The position numbers and the translations under genes are program-made. From Candidula unifasciata (lineage: Eukaryota; Mollusca; Gastropoda; Stylommatophora; Geomitridae): 64,000 nt of DNA. The DNA lies in NCBI GenBank assembly GCA_905116865.2, contig CAJHNH020007556.1, positions 752,501 through 816,500 of the forward strand. Direction: 5' to 3'. Every line of letters starts with the position of its first letter. Positions within the stretch are counted from its first letter, which is position 1. Shown here in pieces: positions 35,156 to 46,800 of the stretch. A model generated the notes under the pieces. The model searched no databases. It was not told the origin of the DNA and was given only the letters and a program-made list of their open reading frames with translations.

Positions 35156-35734
35156 TCTTATTACATGTCCATACCATTGCCTTTTCAATGTTGTTAAAAG
35201 TTGTTCATAGTTGATTTTTCATTACAGAGACCAAATGTTTACTTTCGAGTTCAAACGTCAGGATATAAACAGGTACAGTAGCATCTGTCAGGAACGGGGG
35301 AGCTGGGCTATTTCCAGGTCTAGTTAATTCACGAAACAGAACAAACATTTTAATAAACTCAGAGCTCCTAAGACGACGTAAAAAAGGATTACCAGGAAAA
35401 AAAAATTAGAATTCGCTCAGAGGAAAATATCAAGACAGCATTAGGAAAATAGAGCCTATAATAACCAGCAAGATGACACCGCGAGCAACCACGGCGCTTG
35501 TATGCTTAGCAAAAACTAGGTCGTGTCTTTTCGCATTGTTGTCACTTGTGCCCAGCCTGTCAATGGTGGTAGTACTACCGCCTCTTTTGTAGTTGGCTCA
35601 TCCGCCGGAACCAAATAACCACTTATCGTACTTCCCATCCGGGAGAATCAATAGCGTACTTCTTTCCTTCTTTCTTTTTGTCTTTCTTTCTTTGCACGTA
35701 TGTTGTGATATATGTCTGCCTTTCTTTCTCTCAG
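35156..35734. other. No recognisable feature
   Basis: Short TTTC repeats at 35661-35695. No coding signal. Confidence 0.35.
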
Positions 35735-35775
35735 TCAATCAGGTGCCGTCTCCACAATAAAGGCTGGCTGCAATG
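35735..35775 (-). mobile_element. L1b LINE 3' end fragment
   Basis: On minus: CATTGCAGCCAGCC, then GTGGAGACGGCACCTGATTG, near-identical to 26205-26240 at the end of the 25.6-kb L1b copy. Confidence 0.75.
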
Positions 35776-35883
35776 AAACACACATATATATCTAGACAGT
35801 AGGTTAACAAAAGTATTAGTGGCCATTTTTTGTTTCAATCATAATTTTTATTTTGCTCTTTCTCTTTCCCCCTCCTTCGCTAT

Positions 35884-35886
35884 CTG

Positions 35887-35941
<55 letters not shown>

Positions 35942-35958
35942 CTCTCTCTCTTTCTCTT
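35884..35958 (+). repeat. (CT)n microsatellite
   Basis: About 50 bp of CT followed by a short TGTG interruption and more CT. A G19 tract follows at 35991-36009. Confidence 0.95.
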
Positions 35959-36155
35959 GCACACACAGACATACAACACAAAAACTGCAGGGGGGGGGGG
36001 GGGGGGGGGATTAGATATGGAGAGACCAAGCAAATCGTAACAATTAGTTAAAACATGAATAATATGTAATGTTGTTCCATTCTAGCACTACTTGGCCTTA
36101 CCATTGAAAACAGTTTTTGTTAAATAAACCATCGACTGCGGAAATGGCACTCTAG

Positions 36156-37656
36156 CAGATTTGCCACTTTTCATTGAAAAAAAAAAAAAAACATCTAGAA
36201 AATAACATCCAAATTAAACAGTCACAAATTACATAGCTATTGATATGACTTACCCTATAGAATCATGACCTCATCTTCACTGATGTCTGTCTTACAAGAT
36301 CCACGGGATAAACTTAGCTTGGAAGATGAAGTTGAAGCTTCAGATCCAAAATCAAAATGACTCTGGCATACTTCCAGTTTCTTTTAATACACAACCAGAG
36401 AGCTGATAATTTGAACAGCATTTTCCTGCTCTCATCAGGCCAAATTTGATTGTCAATATAGCATTTAAAAGGTCAAGTTTCATCCTATTTCTTAGGTTAT
36501 ATTTGATATAATTCATAGCATTGAAAACTCTTTCTACGTCAGCATTTGAATGTTGTAGTATCATGACAGACATGGCACATTCATAGAGCTTACAGAATGG
36601 ACTGTTTGGTGGGGCATCTTTAAATTGTCTCACTTCACTCCAAAACGCTTCAGTTTCTGATTTGTTAGTCCAGTCAACAAAGTTTATTTTGGTTAATTGA
36701 TATTATGCTTCTGCCACACTATTTTCAGTAGCACCTAACAATTTCATGACTTAAATATATTTAGGTATGTCCTTTACTAGCTGAAGTATGTTGCTCACAG
36801 AAAAGAGTTAACTATTTTTTAATTCATCTAGATGTTCAGGAAGTCTCTGCTTCAATAATGAGATAAGGAAATCTTGACAGCATTTTCTTAAGTTGTTCTC
36901 TTCATTTTCTGTTAACAGTCTTTTTGTTTTTAAATCATCCATTTTTTATTCGATTTGATATCCAAGGTATGGCTTTGGAGCCAATTGGTTCTCTATAGTG
37001 CAAGTGAGCAAAATCAGCTTTAGAAGTTGGCAACACCAGATTCGAACAGTTTATTAACTTTTTGCATTCCAATTAGAATAGGTTGTAAAAAGAGCAGGAA
37101 TGCCAAATTTTTGTTCATCACTGTAAATTCAATATAGTATTTCAGCTGTGTAGGACTTTTTACTTTGTCTTGTTATTTCGAAGTGTGTCTTTTAACTCCA
37201 ACCATTGGTTCACAATTCTTTCAACAGCTGGTTGAATTGATAATCCTCTAGTTTTGCAATCTGACAGAATTTTCAATGATGTGAAACCATCATTTAATGC
37301 TTTATATCAGTTATTGTATTGCTGTTGTCTGACAGATGATTTGGAAATCAGTTATGTGTTTCAGCAATAAGGTATTCCAAATTCCTTGGTAAACATTCAG
37401 AAGAAGCATGTGATAATCCTAGCTGCAAGGAATGACACACACATTTTATAAGGATTAAAGATGGGATATCTTCCTTCAATTTGGCATAAACGGCATTGTT
37501 GATACCAACCATCACCAAAGCATTATCAGTATACAATTGCAGCCAATTCTTCAAATCTAATTTTTGCTGATCACAAGTTTCTTCAGTTCCTGAAATTAAA
37601 AAGATTTTAAAATGAAACAGAGGCAACATCACATTTGTTAAAGAATTCCTTTCCAA
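36156..37656 (-). pseudogene. hAT-superfamily transposase remnant
   Basis: On minus, 37348-37656 encodes part of the transposase core (KNWLQLYTDNALVMVGINNA, then IKCVCHSLQLGLSHAS). The segment 36352-36633 encodes the C-terminal dimerisation domain (ECAMSVMILQHSNADVERVF, then NLRNRMKLDLLNAIL). The tail EASTSSSKLSLSRGSC lies at ~36290-36345. The intervening 0.7 kb is broken into short frames by stops and shifts. The left terminus at 36156, CAGATTTGCCACTTTTC, resembles the terminal repeat of the 520-bp element at 56970 (CAGTGTTGCCACTT). The other terminus was not found, so the 5' part of the transposon is lost or rearranged. Confidence 0.88.
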
Positions 37657-37659
37657 GTA

Positions 37660-38276
37660 ATGGGTCGGGGGTTGGTCTAGTAATAGAAATGGGGCTAGGG
37701 TCCCTTTTTCAAACTTCCCCTTTTCAGATTTATAGTAACAGAAGACTGCTGTAGCTTGGTTGAGTGTATGTACACTTGTGTGTAGATCCCCTGTCTGTAT
37801 ATCTCCTGTATGGTGGCACGGAGGTCACTGAGAAGGAACATAGGAATAGAAAACATCATAGTTTCCATACCCCCGAACCATCACACAAGTAGCAAAATGT
37901 GAAAATAATCACACAAGTGAGCAGTGAGAGGACGAGAATCCAGAGAGCAGTTAAAGCATTGACCGTAAGGAATACATGACACCCCTCTATGATGCGATGA
38001 GGCATGAATGGGAAGGGAAGTCACTCTATTTCTGGGGCGGAAACGTTACTAGGACCCCCTAGACTTTACTTTATATAAACACACAACTATGTTAGCTTTT
38101 TTTTTTTTTTTACAATTTCAGGTTTTGCTGTTGCAGGACACAATCAATTCAAGTTGTTCAGTTTTTTATATAAGATTATATTTTATTGGATTCACAAATC
38201 TGAAAAGCTGATCTGATTTTAAAAACACCTTTCTTCCATGACATGGACAAATTCATGCGAAACAACATGCTTCGAA
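37660..38276. other. No recognisable feature
   Basis: AT-rich. A T14 run near 38098. Possibly decayed 5' part of the hAT element, but I cannot show it. Confidence 0.35.
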
Positions 38277-38843
38277 ACTTACATTTCTGAACAGCCTTAC
38301 ATTATGCATGAAAACATAACATTCTGAACAGCATTACATTATGCATGAAAACATAACATTCTGAACAGCATTACATTATGCATGGAAACAACATTCTGAA
38401 CAGCATTACACTATATATGGTAACATTAAATTCTGAACAGCATTACATTATGCAAGGAAATGCAAAATTCTGAACAGCATTACATTCTGCATGGAAATGC
38501 AACATTCTGAACCGCATTACATTATACATGGAAACATAAACATTCTGAATAGCATTACATTATGCATGTAAACATAACATTCTGAACAGCATTACATTAT
38601 GCATGGAAATGCAACATTCTGAATAGCATTACAATATGCATGGAAATGCAACATTCTGAACAGCATTACACTGTGCATGGAAATGAAAAACATTCTGAAC
38701 AGCATTACATTATGGATGGAAACGTAATATTCTGAACAGCATTACATTACACACGAAAACATAACATTTTGAACAGCATCACATTATGTATGGAAACATA
38801 ACATTCTGAACAGCATTACATTATGTGTGGAAACATAAAAGCA
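38277..38843 (+). repeat. Minisatellite, unit ~33-38 bp
   Basis: About 16 units of the type CATTCTGAACAGCATTACAT followed by TATGCATGGAAA and a variable CATAA/TGCAA linker. Linker length differences make the period irregular. Confidence 0.93.
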
Positions 38844-39179
38844 CATGAACTGATTCAAAGCCTGAAAAAATAGATAAACTGCACAAACACATATCATCAA
38901 TTGTAAATAGTATAGTAATAAGAAAACTCTATGATTGACGGCACATCTGTAGAGTAATTTTCTATAGAACCCCCACAATATTAAACTGTAAAGTAATAAC
39001 TTGTATTATTCTATATATTGTTTATTCAATTTAGCACATCCAACACTAAGTTATTCCGTTTACTCTTGGGTAACTTTGTGCATTACAAACTTTCTTACCT
39101 CTATTTGAGGCAGTGTTAATTTTAAAACAATGACTGTCTGGATCAGAACAAAAGCTAAGCAACTGTCTGGGACAGATCA
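38844..39179. other. No recognisable feature
   Basis: AT-rich; no coding signal. Confidence 0.35.
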
Positions 39180-39400
39180 TTATCATCATCAAGTGGTGTA
39201 CTAATAAGCATAGGTTGTCAAGTTTCATATCTCACATGATCACCAGAATCACAGATCAAGTCAGGGTTCTTATCTCAACCCATCCATAAGGCTAAGCCAT
39301 CAAGGTTTTTATCTCTTTGCCTTCGCCTTGCTCTTTTTCTATCAATCCAGCCAGTTGCTACCAAGTTCCAAAGTCTATTACTTCTCACAAGATGCCCCCC
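39180..39400 (-). pseudogene. L1b LINE fragment
   Basis: On minus: GHLVRSNRLWNLVATGWIDR, then KRARRRQRDKN. It corresponds to the ...GH..R ... G...RRRQR tail of L1b LINEs and is decayed. It lies head-to-head with the next L1b copy across an A-run at ~39411-39427. Confidence 0.6.
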
Positions 39401-39473
39401 TCCCCCTTTTAAAAAAAAAAAAAAAAAACTGTATATATCTAATTTTTTTAATCATTTACGATTATCTTTTGTC

Positions 39474-40335
39474 TTGAAGTGCATAAATAACGCAAATTTA
39501 GGCATTACATGGGTTGAGAAAATTCTGGAAGACCTAGACTTCGCCGACGACATAGCACTCCTGAGTTCAGAACACACAGACGCCCTAGAAAAAATCAATC
39601 GACTCAGAATTTCTCAGAACAAATTGGACTCCAAATTAACACCGCAAAAACAAAAATTCTAGACCTTACCAACAGTTCAGTTGATATCACGCTGAACAAC
39701 AACAGCCTTGAAAAAGTCAACAGTTTCACTTATCTAGGGAGCAAGATGTCATCTACAGGAGATATCGCACCAGAAATATCATTTAGAATAGCACTGGCAT
39801 CTAGTGCCTTCAATAAACTGTCTAACATCTGGAAATCAAAGACACTTAGCAAACACACAAAACTCAAGATCTTCAATTCTTGTGTGATTCCAGTACTAAC
39901 CTATGGATGCGAGAGCTGGAAATCAACGAAAACTCTAGACACAAAATTAGACAGTTTTGAAAATAAATGCCTTAGAAGAATACTAAATTTCAAATGGTCA
40001 GATTTCCGAACCAATACACAAATAAGGCAAGAATCCAGGCAAGAGTATGTGTCTAATTTTATACGAAAACGCCTCTGGAACTATGTCGGCCACGCCCTTA
40101 GAATGGATAAATCAAGACTTCCTTACCAAGCCCTCATTTGGACACCACAGGGGAAAAGATCTCGTGGAAGACCAAGGGAAACCCTACGTAGAACTATCAT
40201 CAGGGAAGGCTCGCTCATGGGCCACTCAAACATCCAAGACCTACAACGGATTGCAACGGACCGCCGTGCATGGAGAGTCGCGACCTCTGCCCTATATGCC
40301 GCACTCGACACAAGAGGAAAGACTAACTAACTTTG
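39474..40335 (+). pseudogene. L1b LINE reverse transcriptase, palm to C-terminus
   Basis: Starts in the palm with DLDFADDIALLSSEHTDALE (the catalytic FADD motif). After frame shifts (39662-39745) it continues IALASSAFNKLSNIWKSKTL, IPVLTYGCESWKSTKTLD, NKCLRRILNFKWSD and KRSRGRPRETLRRT, with a terminal RRAWRVATSALYAALD. The last 194 codons are open. It is followed by GACTAACTAAC. It lies ~220 bp beyond the stop of the AhpD-like gene, so it is downstream of that gene and not part of it. Confidence 0.9.
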
Positions 40336-40473
40336 TCTTGAGGATAAAAGCTGTGAAATCATTACCATTCTTGGCATCTTGAAGAACGCACTGCTTTCCT
40401 GCTTTGCAGTGACCATACAGGTCATGTGGCAGTGGCCATTATCACTATAGTGTGATCCTCTGTGGGACAGAGT

Positions 40474-40479
40474 TTTATT
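40474..40479 (-). promoter_or_regulatory. Polyadenylation signal of the AhpD-like gene
   Basis: AATAAA on minus, ~75 bases past the stop codon, with no closer candidate. It implies a short 3' UTR. Confidence 0.6.
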
Positions 40480-40553
40480 TTTTATATATATTTTTTAAAA
40501 TTAGGATAATGTGCTTAACTGTAGATGAGACCCAAAAACAAAGAGTTCAGATT

Positions 40554-40829
40554 TCACAACTTTGAATCTTTAGGTGGCCTAGGAATTCTTCCAAGCATAT
40601 ACAATTCTTCATTTGGCCTCATGCTAGTGAGAAATGCCATCCGATTGGATAAAGAAAACAGTGCAACAACTGATCCAATATCCCAGGCATCAGCCTGGTT
40701 TAGGCTATGCTTGTACAGCTCTTCAAAGTGCTGATCTGACAGAGGCTGACATTTGGCAACTGCCATGGCAAAGGTTAAAATAGCCCGTTGTCTGTCATCA
40801 ATATCTGCAGTTTCCCAGTTGGCTGCTAT
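40554..40829 (-). CDS. AhpD-like gene, exon 5 (last)
   Basis: Acceptor TACAATTACAG ends at 40830. Codes for residues 140-230: IAANWETADIDDRQRAILTF ... DAWDIGSVVALFSLSNRMAF ... LYMLGRIPRPPKDSKL, then stop. This is the helical C-terminal half of the AhpD fold. Confidence 0.9.
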   Translation of the reverse strand: MAANWETADIDDRQRAILTFAMAVAKCQPLSDQHFEELYKHSLNQADAWDIGSVVALFSLSNRMAFLTSMRPNEELYMLGRIPRPPKDSKL

Positions 40830-43800
40830 CTGTAATTGTAAATAAATAATTAAGTACATGAGTGAATCTTTATGTTTTAAGTGATATTACTCAATATGTA
40901 TGTCAAAAAGGGAATGTAATGACTTACCAACTATTATAACTACTCAAACATCTGCACTTCATTACAACAGTCAAACATTACATGAACAGACACTAGAAAT
41001 ATAAATGGTACCATTCGCTGCATTGAGTGCATAGAGCAAGGATTTTCAACTAAGTTTACTCAGAGGTCAAAATGTTGAAAATGGCGATGGTCACAGGACA
41101 CAAGCCTGAGCCCCAATGTAGAAAGATCACTTATACAATCCTTTTTCTTCTTCTTTCACATTCATCCAAAGATGTAAATGTGCTGTGCCTATTTACAGCA
41201 TTGCTGCAATATTTGCGCCTTTCAGCCAATACATCTGACTTCTGCAGGCAGGTTATCCTTCGTGGTTCTAAAACAGTACAACTGCCAATGATCCACAGGC
41301 CATTTGACTGACTGACTGACTAGGACATCACACAAGCAATAAATACCCGATGACACAATGTGCCACCATGTGAATGAGGATCACCGTGGAGAGGTCCCAG
41401 AAACTGCGTTCAGCCATTAGGCCATATTTATGGCCTGGCTATATTGCGGCCCATGGCAAGAGCCAGGGTGGGGCTTCAAATAACGAAACATTTCATCCTA
41501 AAAAGAACGGTAAATGTTAGTGTATGACACACACACGCTATTTGCTGTGAACACCAGTTAAATAGCCCTGGTGTAGAGACACACACAGTTACACGATGGA
41601 TGTATGTGCAAACAATCTGATAGAATAATAAATGAAAGATTGAGTGCTGGTTGGGTGGATAAAGAGGTAGGCAGGCAGACCGGCAAACATACACAGGCAG
41701 GCATGTTTATTTATTATTTTTCTTGCTGATGTGTTACAGGCATCCTCCAGTGAAACTAATCAAACCAATTATTCTACACCTGTGGCTCTGCATAATGAAT
41801 GTGAAGTCATATCTCCCAGCCATGCCTTCTTTGACCATGCATAATTATTAACACGGTTAAAGGTCATAAACACATCTGGCATATCAGCAGTGTGTAATAT
41901 TCACAAAATTATTCTTCATGAAGTAATACAATGGATATATAGTAGACTGTCTTCTTCTTCTTCTTAGCGTTCACCAACAGTAAACTCTGGTGGACACTTT
42001 TGGTTGTGCATCCACTTCTGGACTTTTTTCTTGTTTTAGAACTTGAATGCACCTCCATTTTACAGATCTGCTTTATTTGTATGTACACTACTGGTTCCTC
42101 ATTTCTCAGACAGATGCACTATGACTTTGAGGAAACACCCCAATTAGTCACCTTTTATAACAGGCTTGTTAGGGGTGAAGTGGGTCTATATTTTTTTTTA
42201 ACAAAATGGGGCCCTGCAACCCACATGAGGAACTAGTAGACCAAAACTTAAAAATAATCTCAAGCAGATATGACTTAGAATGTGAAGTTACAGATTGCCA
42301 AATTTATCAGGTCATATAATTATAAGGTGGGGGTGTCACTCCTCTTCCTTGCTACTTGTCTGACATTACATGTCCTTGCTAATTCTCTTAGAGTGCATTA
42401 GGAAGTAAAGTGATTTCCCCATTTCCTTAATGAATGTCCAGAACATCATTATCAAGCATTGTGGCCATCCCAATATTTGTTACCCATCAAAAACCAGAGT
42501 AAACCCCTTGCAACTTATCTGACAGGACATCACAGTATGGAGTTACCACTTTGCAGTATGTCTAACATAGCATTATAAAGTGGGTTGAAAAACCTACTGA
42601 GCACACTGTAAAGTGCAGTGTGTCATCTTGTCACCTGCATAAGACACGAGTTATAAAACCCTACACTTATTTACTATGTGTGATCAGAGATCTTTCTCTC
42701 TCATCTAGGGATTGAACTCAGACCACTGTAGTGCTGGCAATTCTTTGACAATGTTTTAATATACACTTATTCTAATCATAGCTAGATAAGGAAAACCATA
42801 GTGGAATAACAGAAAAAGGGTCAACTTTAATGCAGTGGGTTATTCTATGAAGTTCGGTCTCTCCCCAGAATGGCTAGCCAGCTACCGAGAGCGCTATACA
42901 AAGCTGGAGTAATGATCTCAAGGCGTCTCCACAAAAACTGCACTTGTGAGCTAAATGACTTGTCTATGAAACAAACCTATGACCTTCACAGCATGAGGAA
43001 AATAGCTTAAACAACTTTACCTAGGAGACTCCCAAAAATTAGAAAGATTACAATGTTTACCTGATCAGCAAGTATAGTGTTTTTGGAATAAATTCGACAC
43101 AAGGCACTATGTGCAATGATACAGTATGTGCACTTGTTGAAGGCACTAACTGCTACTATTATCATTTCTTTGTCTGCCTTTGTCAGATTACCTGAAACCC
43201 CAAAAAAAATTTATTTTAAACTAGCAGAATAATGAGCTGATAGACAGACTGAAACATAATGTACAACACTGATTGATCTTTCTGTGTGGATTCCAGGGTT
43301 CCATTGAAGAAGATATGATTGATGTATTCAAGCACTTGTGTCAGTGTATGTTGTGACTCTGTTCCAGTGTCTTAGCGTTCCTTGAGTATATTAGCCTTGC
43401 AAACTTACTGCTGTGTCTGCAAAGAGAGGCAATGTCAACTTTGTGAAGTTCATCAAGGGTTATGGTACCCCATACTGTTATAGGTCAATCAGCACTTAAT
43501 GAGTGATGTGATCAATACCACAATTTACAGTGATGATCTTTTACCTCCCAGGATATTTCATGATACCAATCACAGCCTCGGCCAACCTGGTAGTCCCATG
43601 CAAATTGTGAAAAATCTGCCCCTAAGCTTATTCAAACACAAGATTTTCAGTTAGGATAAAATGCAATAAATTTTTTAAATTAGAACCTAGAAGCAACCCT
43701 GTCTGAAAGGGTATCTAAATTTGTCACTATATTCAGTACTCTTCACAGGCATAGTTAACCCCTAGATGTAGAATTGTACCATTCCTCTGATAATGATAGT

Positions 43801-46800
43801 GATAGTAGATACAAGCTAGCAGGTCTCCAGACTTGTCAAAAACTAAAATGTTCAATGTCTTTTGACATCTTTTGTGTCAACATTCTTGTTGTATTAATTC
43901 TATTAGTGTTCCTTGAGTCAATGTCCATTGTGTGTGTGTCCTTCTGCTGGTTTGCTGTGTTCTTCTTGCTTCTACGCAATCAATGGCTGTAAACTCCAAC
44001 AGAAAGTTATGGTTATTTGTTCACCTCTGGACTTTAGTCTTGTTCCAGAATCTGGGTGTTGCATGCACATCTGTTTAACAGAACTGACTTAACTGTATGC
44101 AGATTGTTGGCTCCTGGCCTCTGAGGCAAAAGCACTCTGATTTCGAAGGAAACCCCAGTTAGTTTACTTTTATGACATGCTTGTTAGGGAGGCAGTGGGT
44201 CTATTCTTGTTTTCTCCCTAATGGGGCCCTGGAACATACACAGGGAGTTTTCTGTGTTTTCTGCTGTGTCACTGTCCCTTATGTTTGTGTCTGCTGTGTC
44301 ACTGTCCCTTATGTTTGTGTCTGCTGTGTCACTGTCCCTTATGTTTGTGTCTGCTGTGTCACTGTCCCTTATGTTTGTGTCTGCTGTGTCACTGTCCCTT
44401 ATGTTTGTGTCCTGTGTATGTGTTGTGTCTGCTGTGTCACTGTCCCTTATGTTTGTGTCTGCTGTGTCACTGTCCCTTATGTTTGTGTCTGCTGTGTCAC
44501 TGTCCCTTATGTTTGTGTCTGCTGTGTCACTGTCCCTTATGTTGGTGTCTGCTGTGTCACTGTCCCTTATGTTGGTGTCCGCTGTGTCATTGTCCCTTAT
44601 GTTGGTGTCTGCTGTGTCATTGTCCCTTATGTTGGTGTCTGCTGTGTCATTGTCCCTTATGTTGGTGTCTACTGTGTCATTGTCCATTATGTTGGTGTCC
44701 GCTGTGTCATTGTCCCTTATGTTGGTGTCTGCTGTGTCATTGTCCCTTATGTTGGTGTTCGCTGTGTCATTGTCCCTTATGTTGGTGTCCGCTGTGTCAT
44801 TGTCCCTTATGTTGGTGTCTGCTGTGTCATTGTCCCTTATGTTGGTGTCTGCTGTGTCATTGTCCCTTATGTTGGTGTTTGCTGTGTCATTTTCCCTTAT
44901 GTTGGTGTGAACAAGCATTTAATTCTCCTGGGATGTTGGCGATATCACACACTAAAACTTTTTCCCAGACGTTAAGTGTTAAGGTACAGAGATAAGACTG
45001 ACCAAGCAGACTTACTGACTGGAGATTTGCACACCATCTGTTGTGGTGTCAGAAATTTTATCTCCTAGCCAGACTTTTAGGAGCAGCTAACTCCGGCTAA
45101 TTGTGTTTAATTCCCCCTGAGGTTACCTAACTCGACGGCAGGTCCGACGGTCACTATTGACATGGTGAGCAGAAAGTGTTAACAGAAGGATTGACACCGT
45201 CTGATTTTATTGTGAAGGCAGGTGAAGTAGGCCGGAGGTGTGACTTGTCCTATTTGCTCTGTCAGATGAATTGACCAGGAGATCCTAGCGTGGGAATTTA
45301 AACAATTGTTGTACAGTCACTGACTGACAGCGAATAAACTTACCCACAAGGGAGGAGCTATGATATCCGTTAATGAGAATGATTTTAGGCGTAATGTAGG
45401 AGGAGCTTGATAAAAGTTATAAAGTGGTGAACGCTAGGTCTGGTAAATGAGATCCTGTCTAGCACATGCCATCTGTTGGGCTTAACCTAAGCTTGAGACA
45501 GAACTTTTGGCATCGTGGTTTCATTTTTCCAGGTAAGATCGAAATTAGGTTCACATCTATATTTTATGATAGAGATCTGTCTTTTTGCTCAAGTGTGTGT
45601 CTTCATCACTTTGTAGTACTCCTAGGCGGACATTTCTTCATTCTCGTAGGGCACTGTCACATTGCTTTATTTCCTATGTGATAGTGTCATGAATGTTTTT
45701 CGGGCACATGTGTTTCAATGTTGTAAAACCTAAATGTTGTTGTTGCCATTGAAATTTAATGAACTATCATGTTTTTGAAATCACAAGCGTGAAGATAACT
45801 TTGGCAATCTTTTCACGTGTGGTTAATGTGAATCTGTATTACATACAGCTAACACACTGAAATGTGTTTAACTCTCGGGAGGCTAATGCGGAGATTGATC
45901 CCGGAGAGTAAATCCACAAGATTTGTTATTTGATTCGCCCCAGAACTATTGTTAGCATTCTGGGCGCGTCGATTGTTCCAAGCATAGATTCCAGAACTGG
46001 TTCCGTCTGACTGATTGTCATTTGAGTCTGTACGAGAGATGGCACCTGACGTAGAAGACTTGACTATCATTACAGGACGTGTAGAGGAAGGCAGAAGATG
46101 TAACAGTTGGAATGTGAGACATAAGCCCTTCCAAATTGGACAGGAGTGAATGTGAGCATGAGGGAGAGATGAAATGTTTTATTTAAATAAACATGCTTGA
46201 TGTTAGTATAATATACATGCTTAGTGTACATCTAGAGCAGATACTACAAATATGCGCTTGTTTCTTTATCACAGTTCCCACATTGGGCAGAGACTAGTAG
46301 GCATCCATTATTTGCCGACCGTCGAGTGTAACGACCTGCAGAAAGCAGTGAGGACGACAAACTGGAAAAGATAGGCAGGGTCTCAAGCCGAGAACTGTCC
46401 TGATGAGCTAAGTTATGTACAACTTTAATGTCATCTATAACATCATCCCAACTCTACTAGCCTAAACAAGTTCATTTTATTTTAATTTCGATTTATTAAA
46501 TAAATCTTTTTGATGTTGTTACACAGAGTTAAGTAAATTGTGTACTTAGGTTCAAGTGTCTTTGTGCATATTAGTTTACTTCAGCTAACAAATATTTAAA
46601 TCACTTGATGGGGGCTTTTAAGTAATGCCAGGAGAGGAGACCAGTCGCAGGGGTTAAATGAGCACCTGGATTATATCACAGTGGGTGTATCCAGATATCT
46701 ATCTATCCCTTCTCCTACTCCTGTGGATACAAGTACAGCAACTTTCATTTCATGGAACGAGCCACTCGCTGTTTTCTTGGCTATCCAGGACTGTCTAGGA

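Noticed and set aside
39474..40335. Open 194-codon frame as a host gene
   Set aside because: It carries the LINE reverse-transcriptase C-terminal pattern with a FADD palm just upstream in another frame.
44172..44995. Open frames of 229-267 codons on both strands
   Set aside because: A 30-bp minisatellite unit is a multiple of three, so frames stay open without selection.
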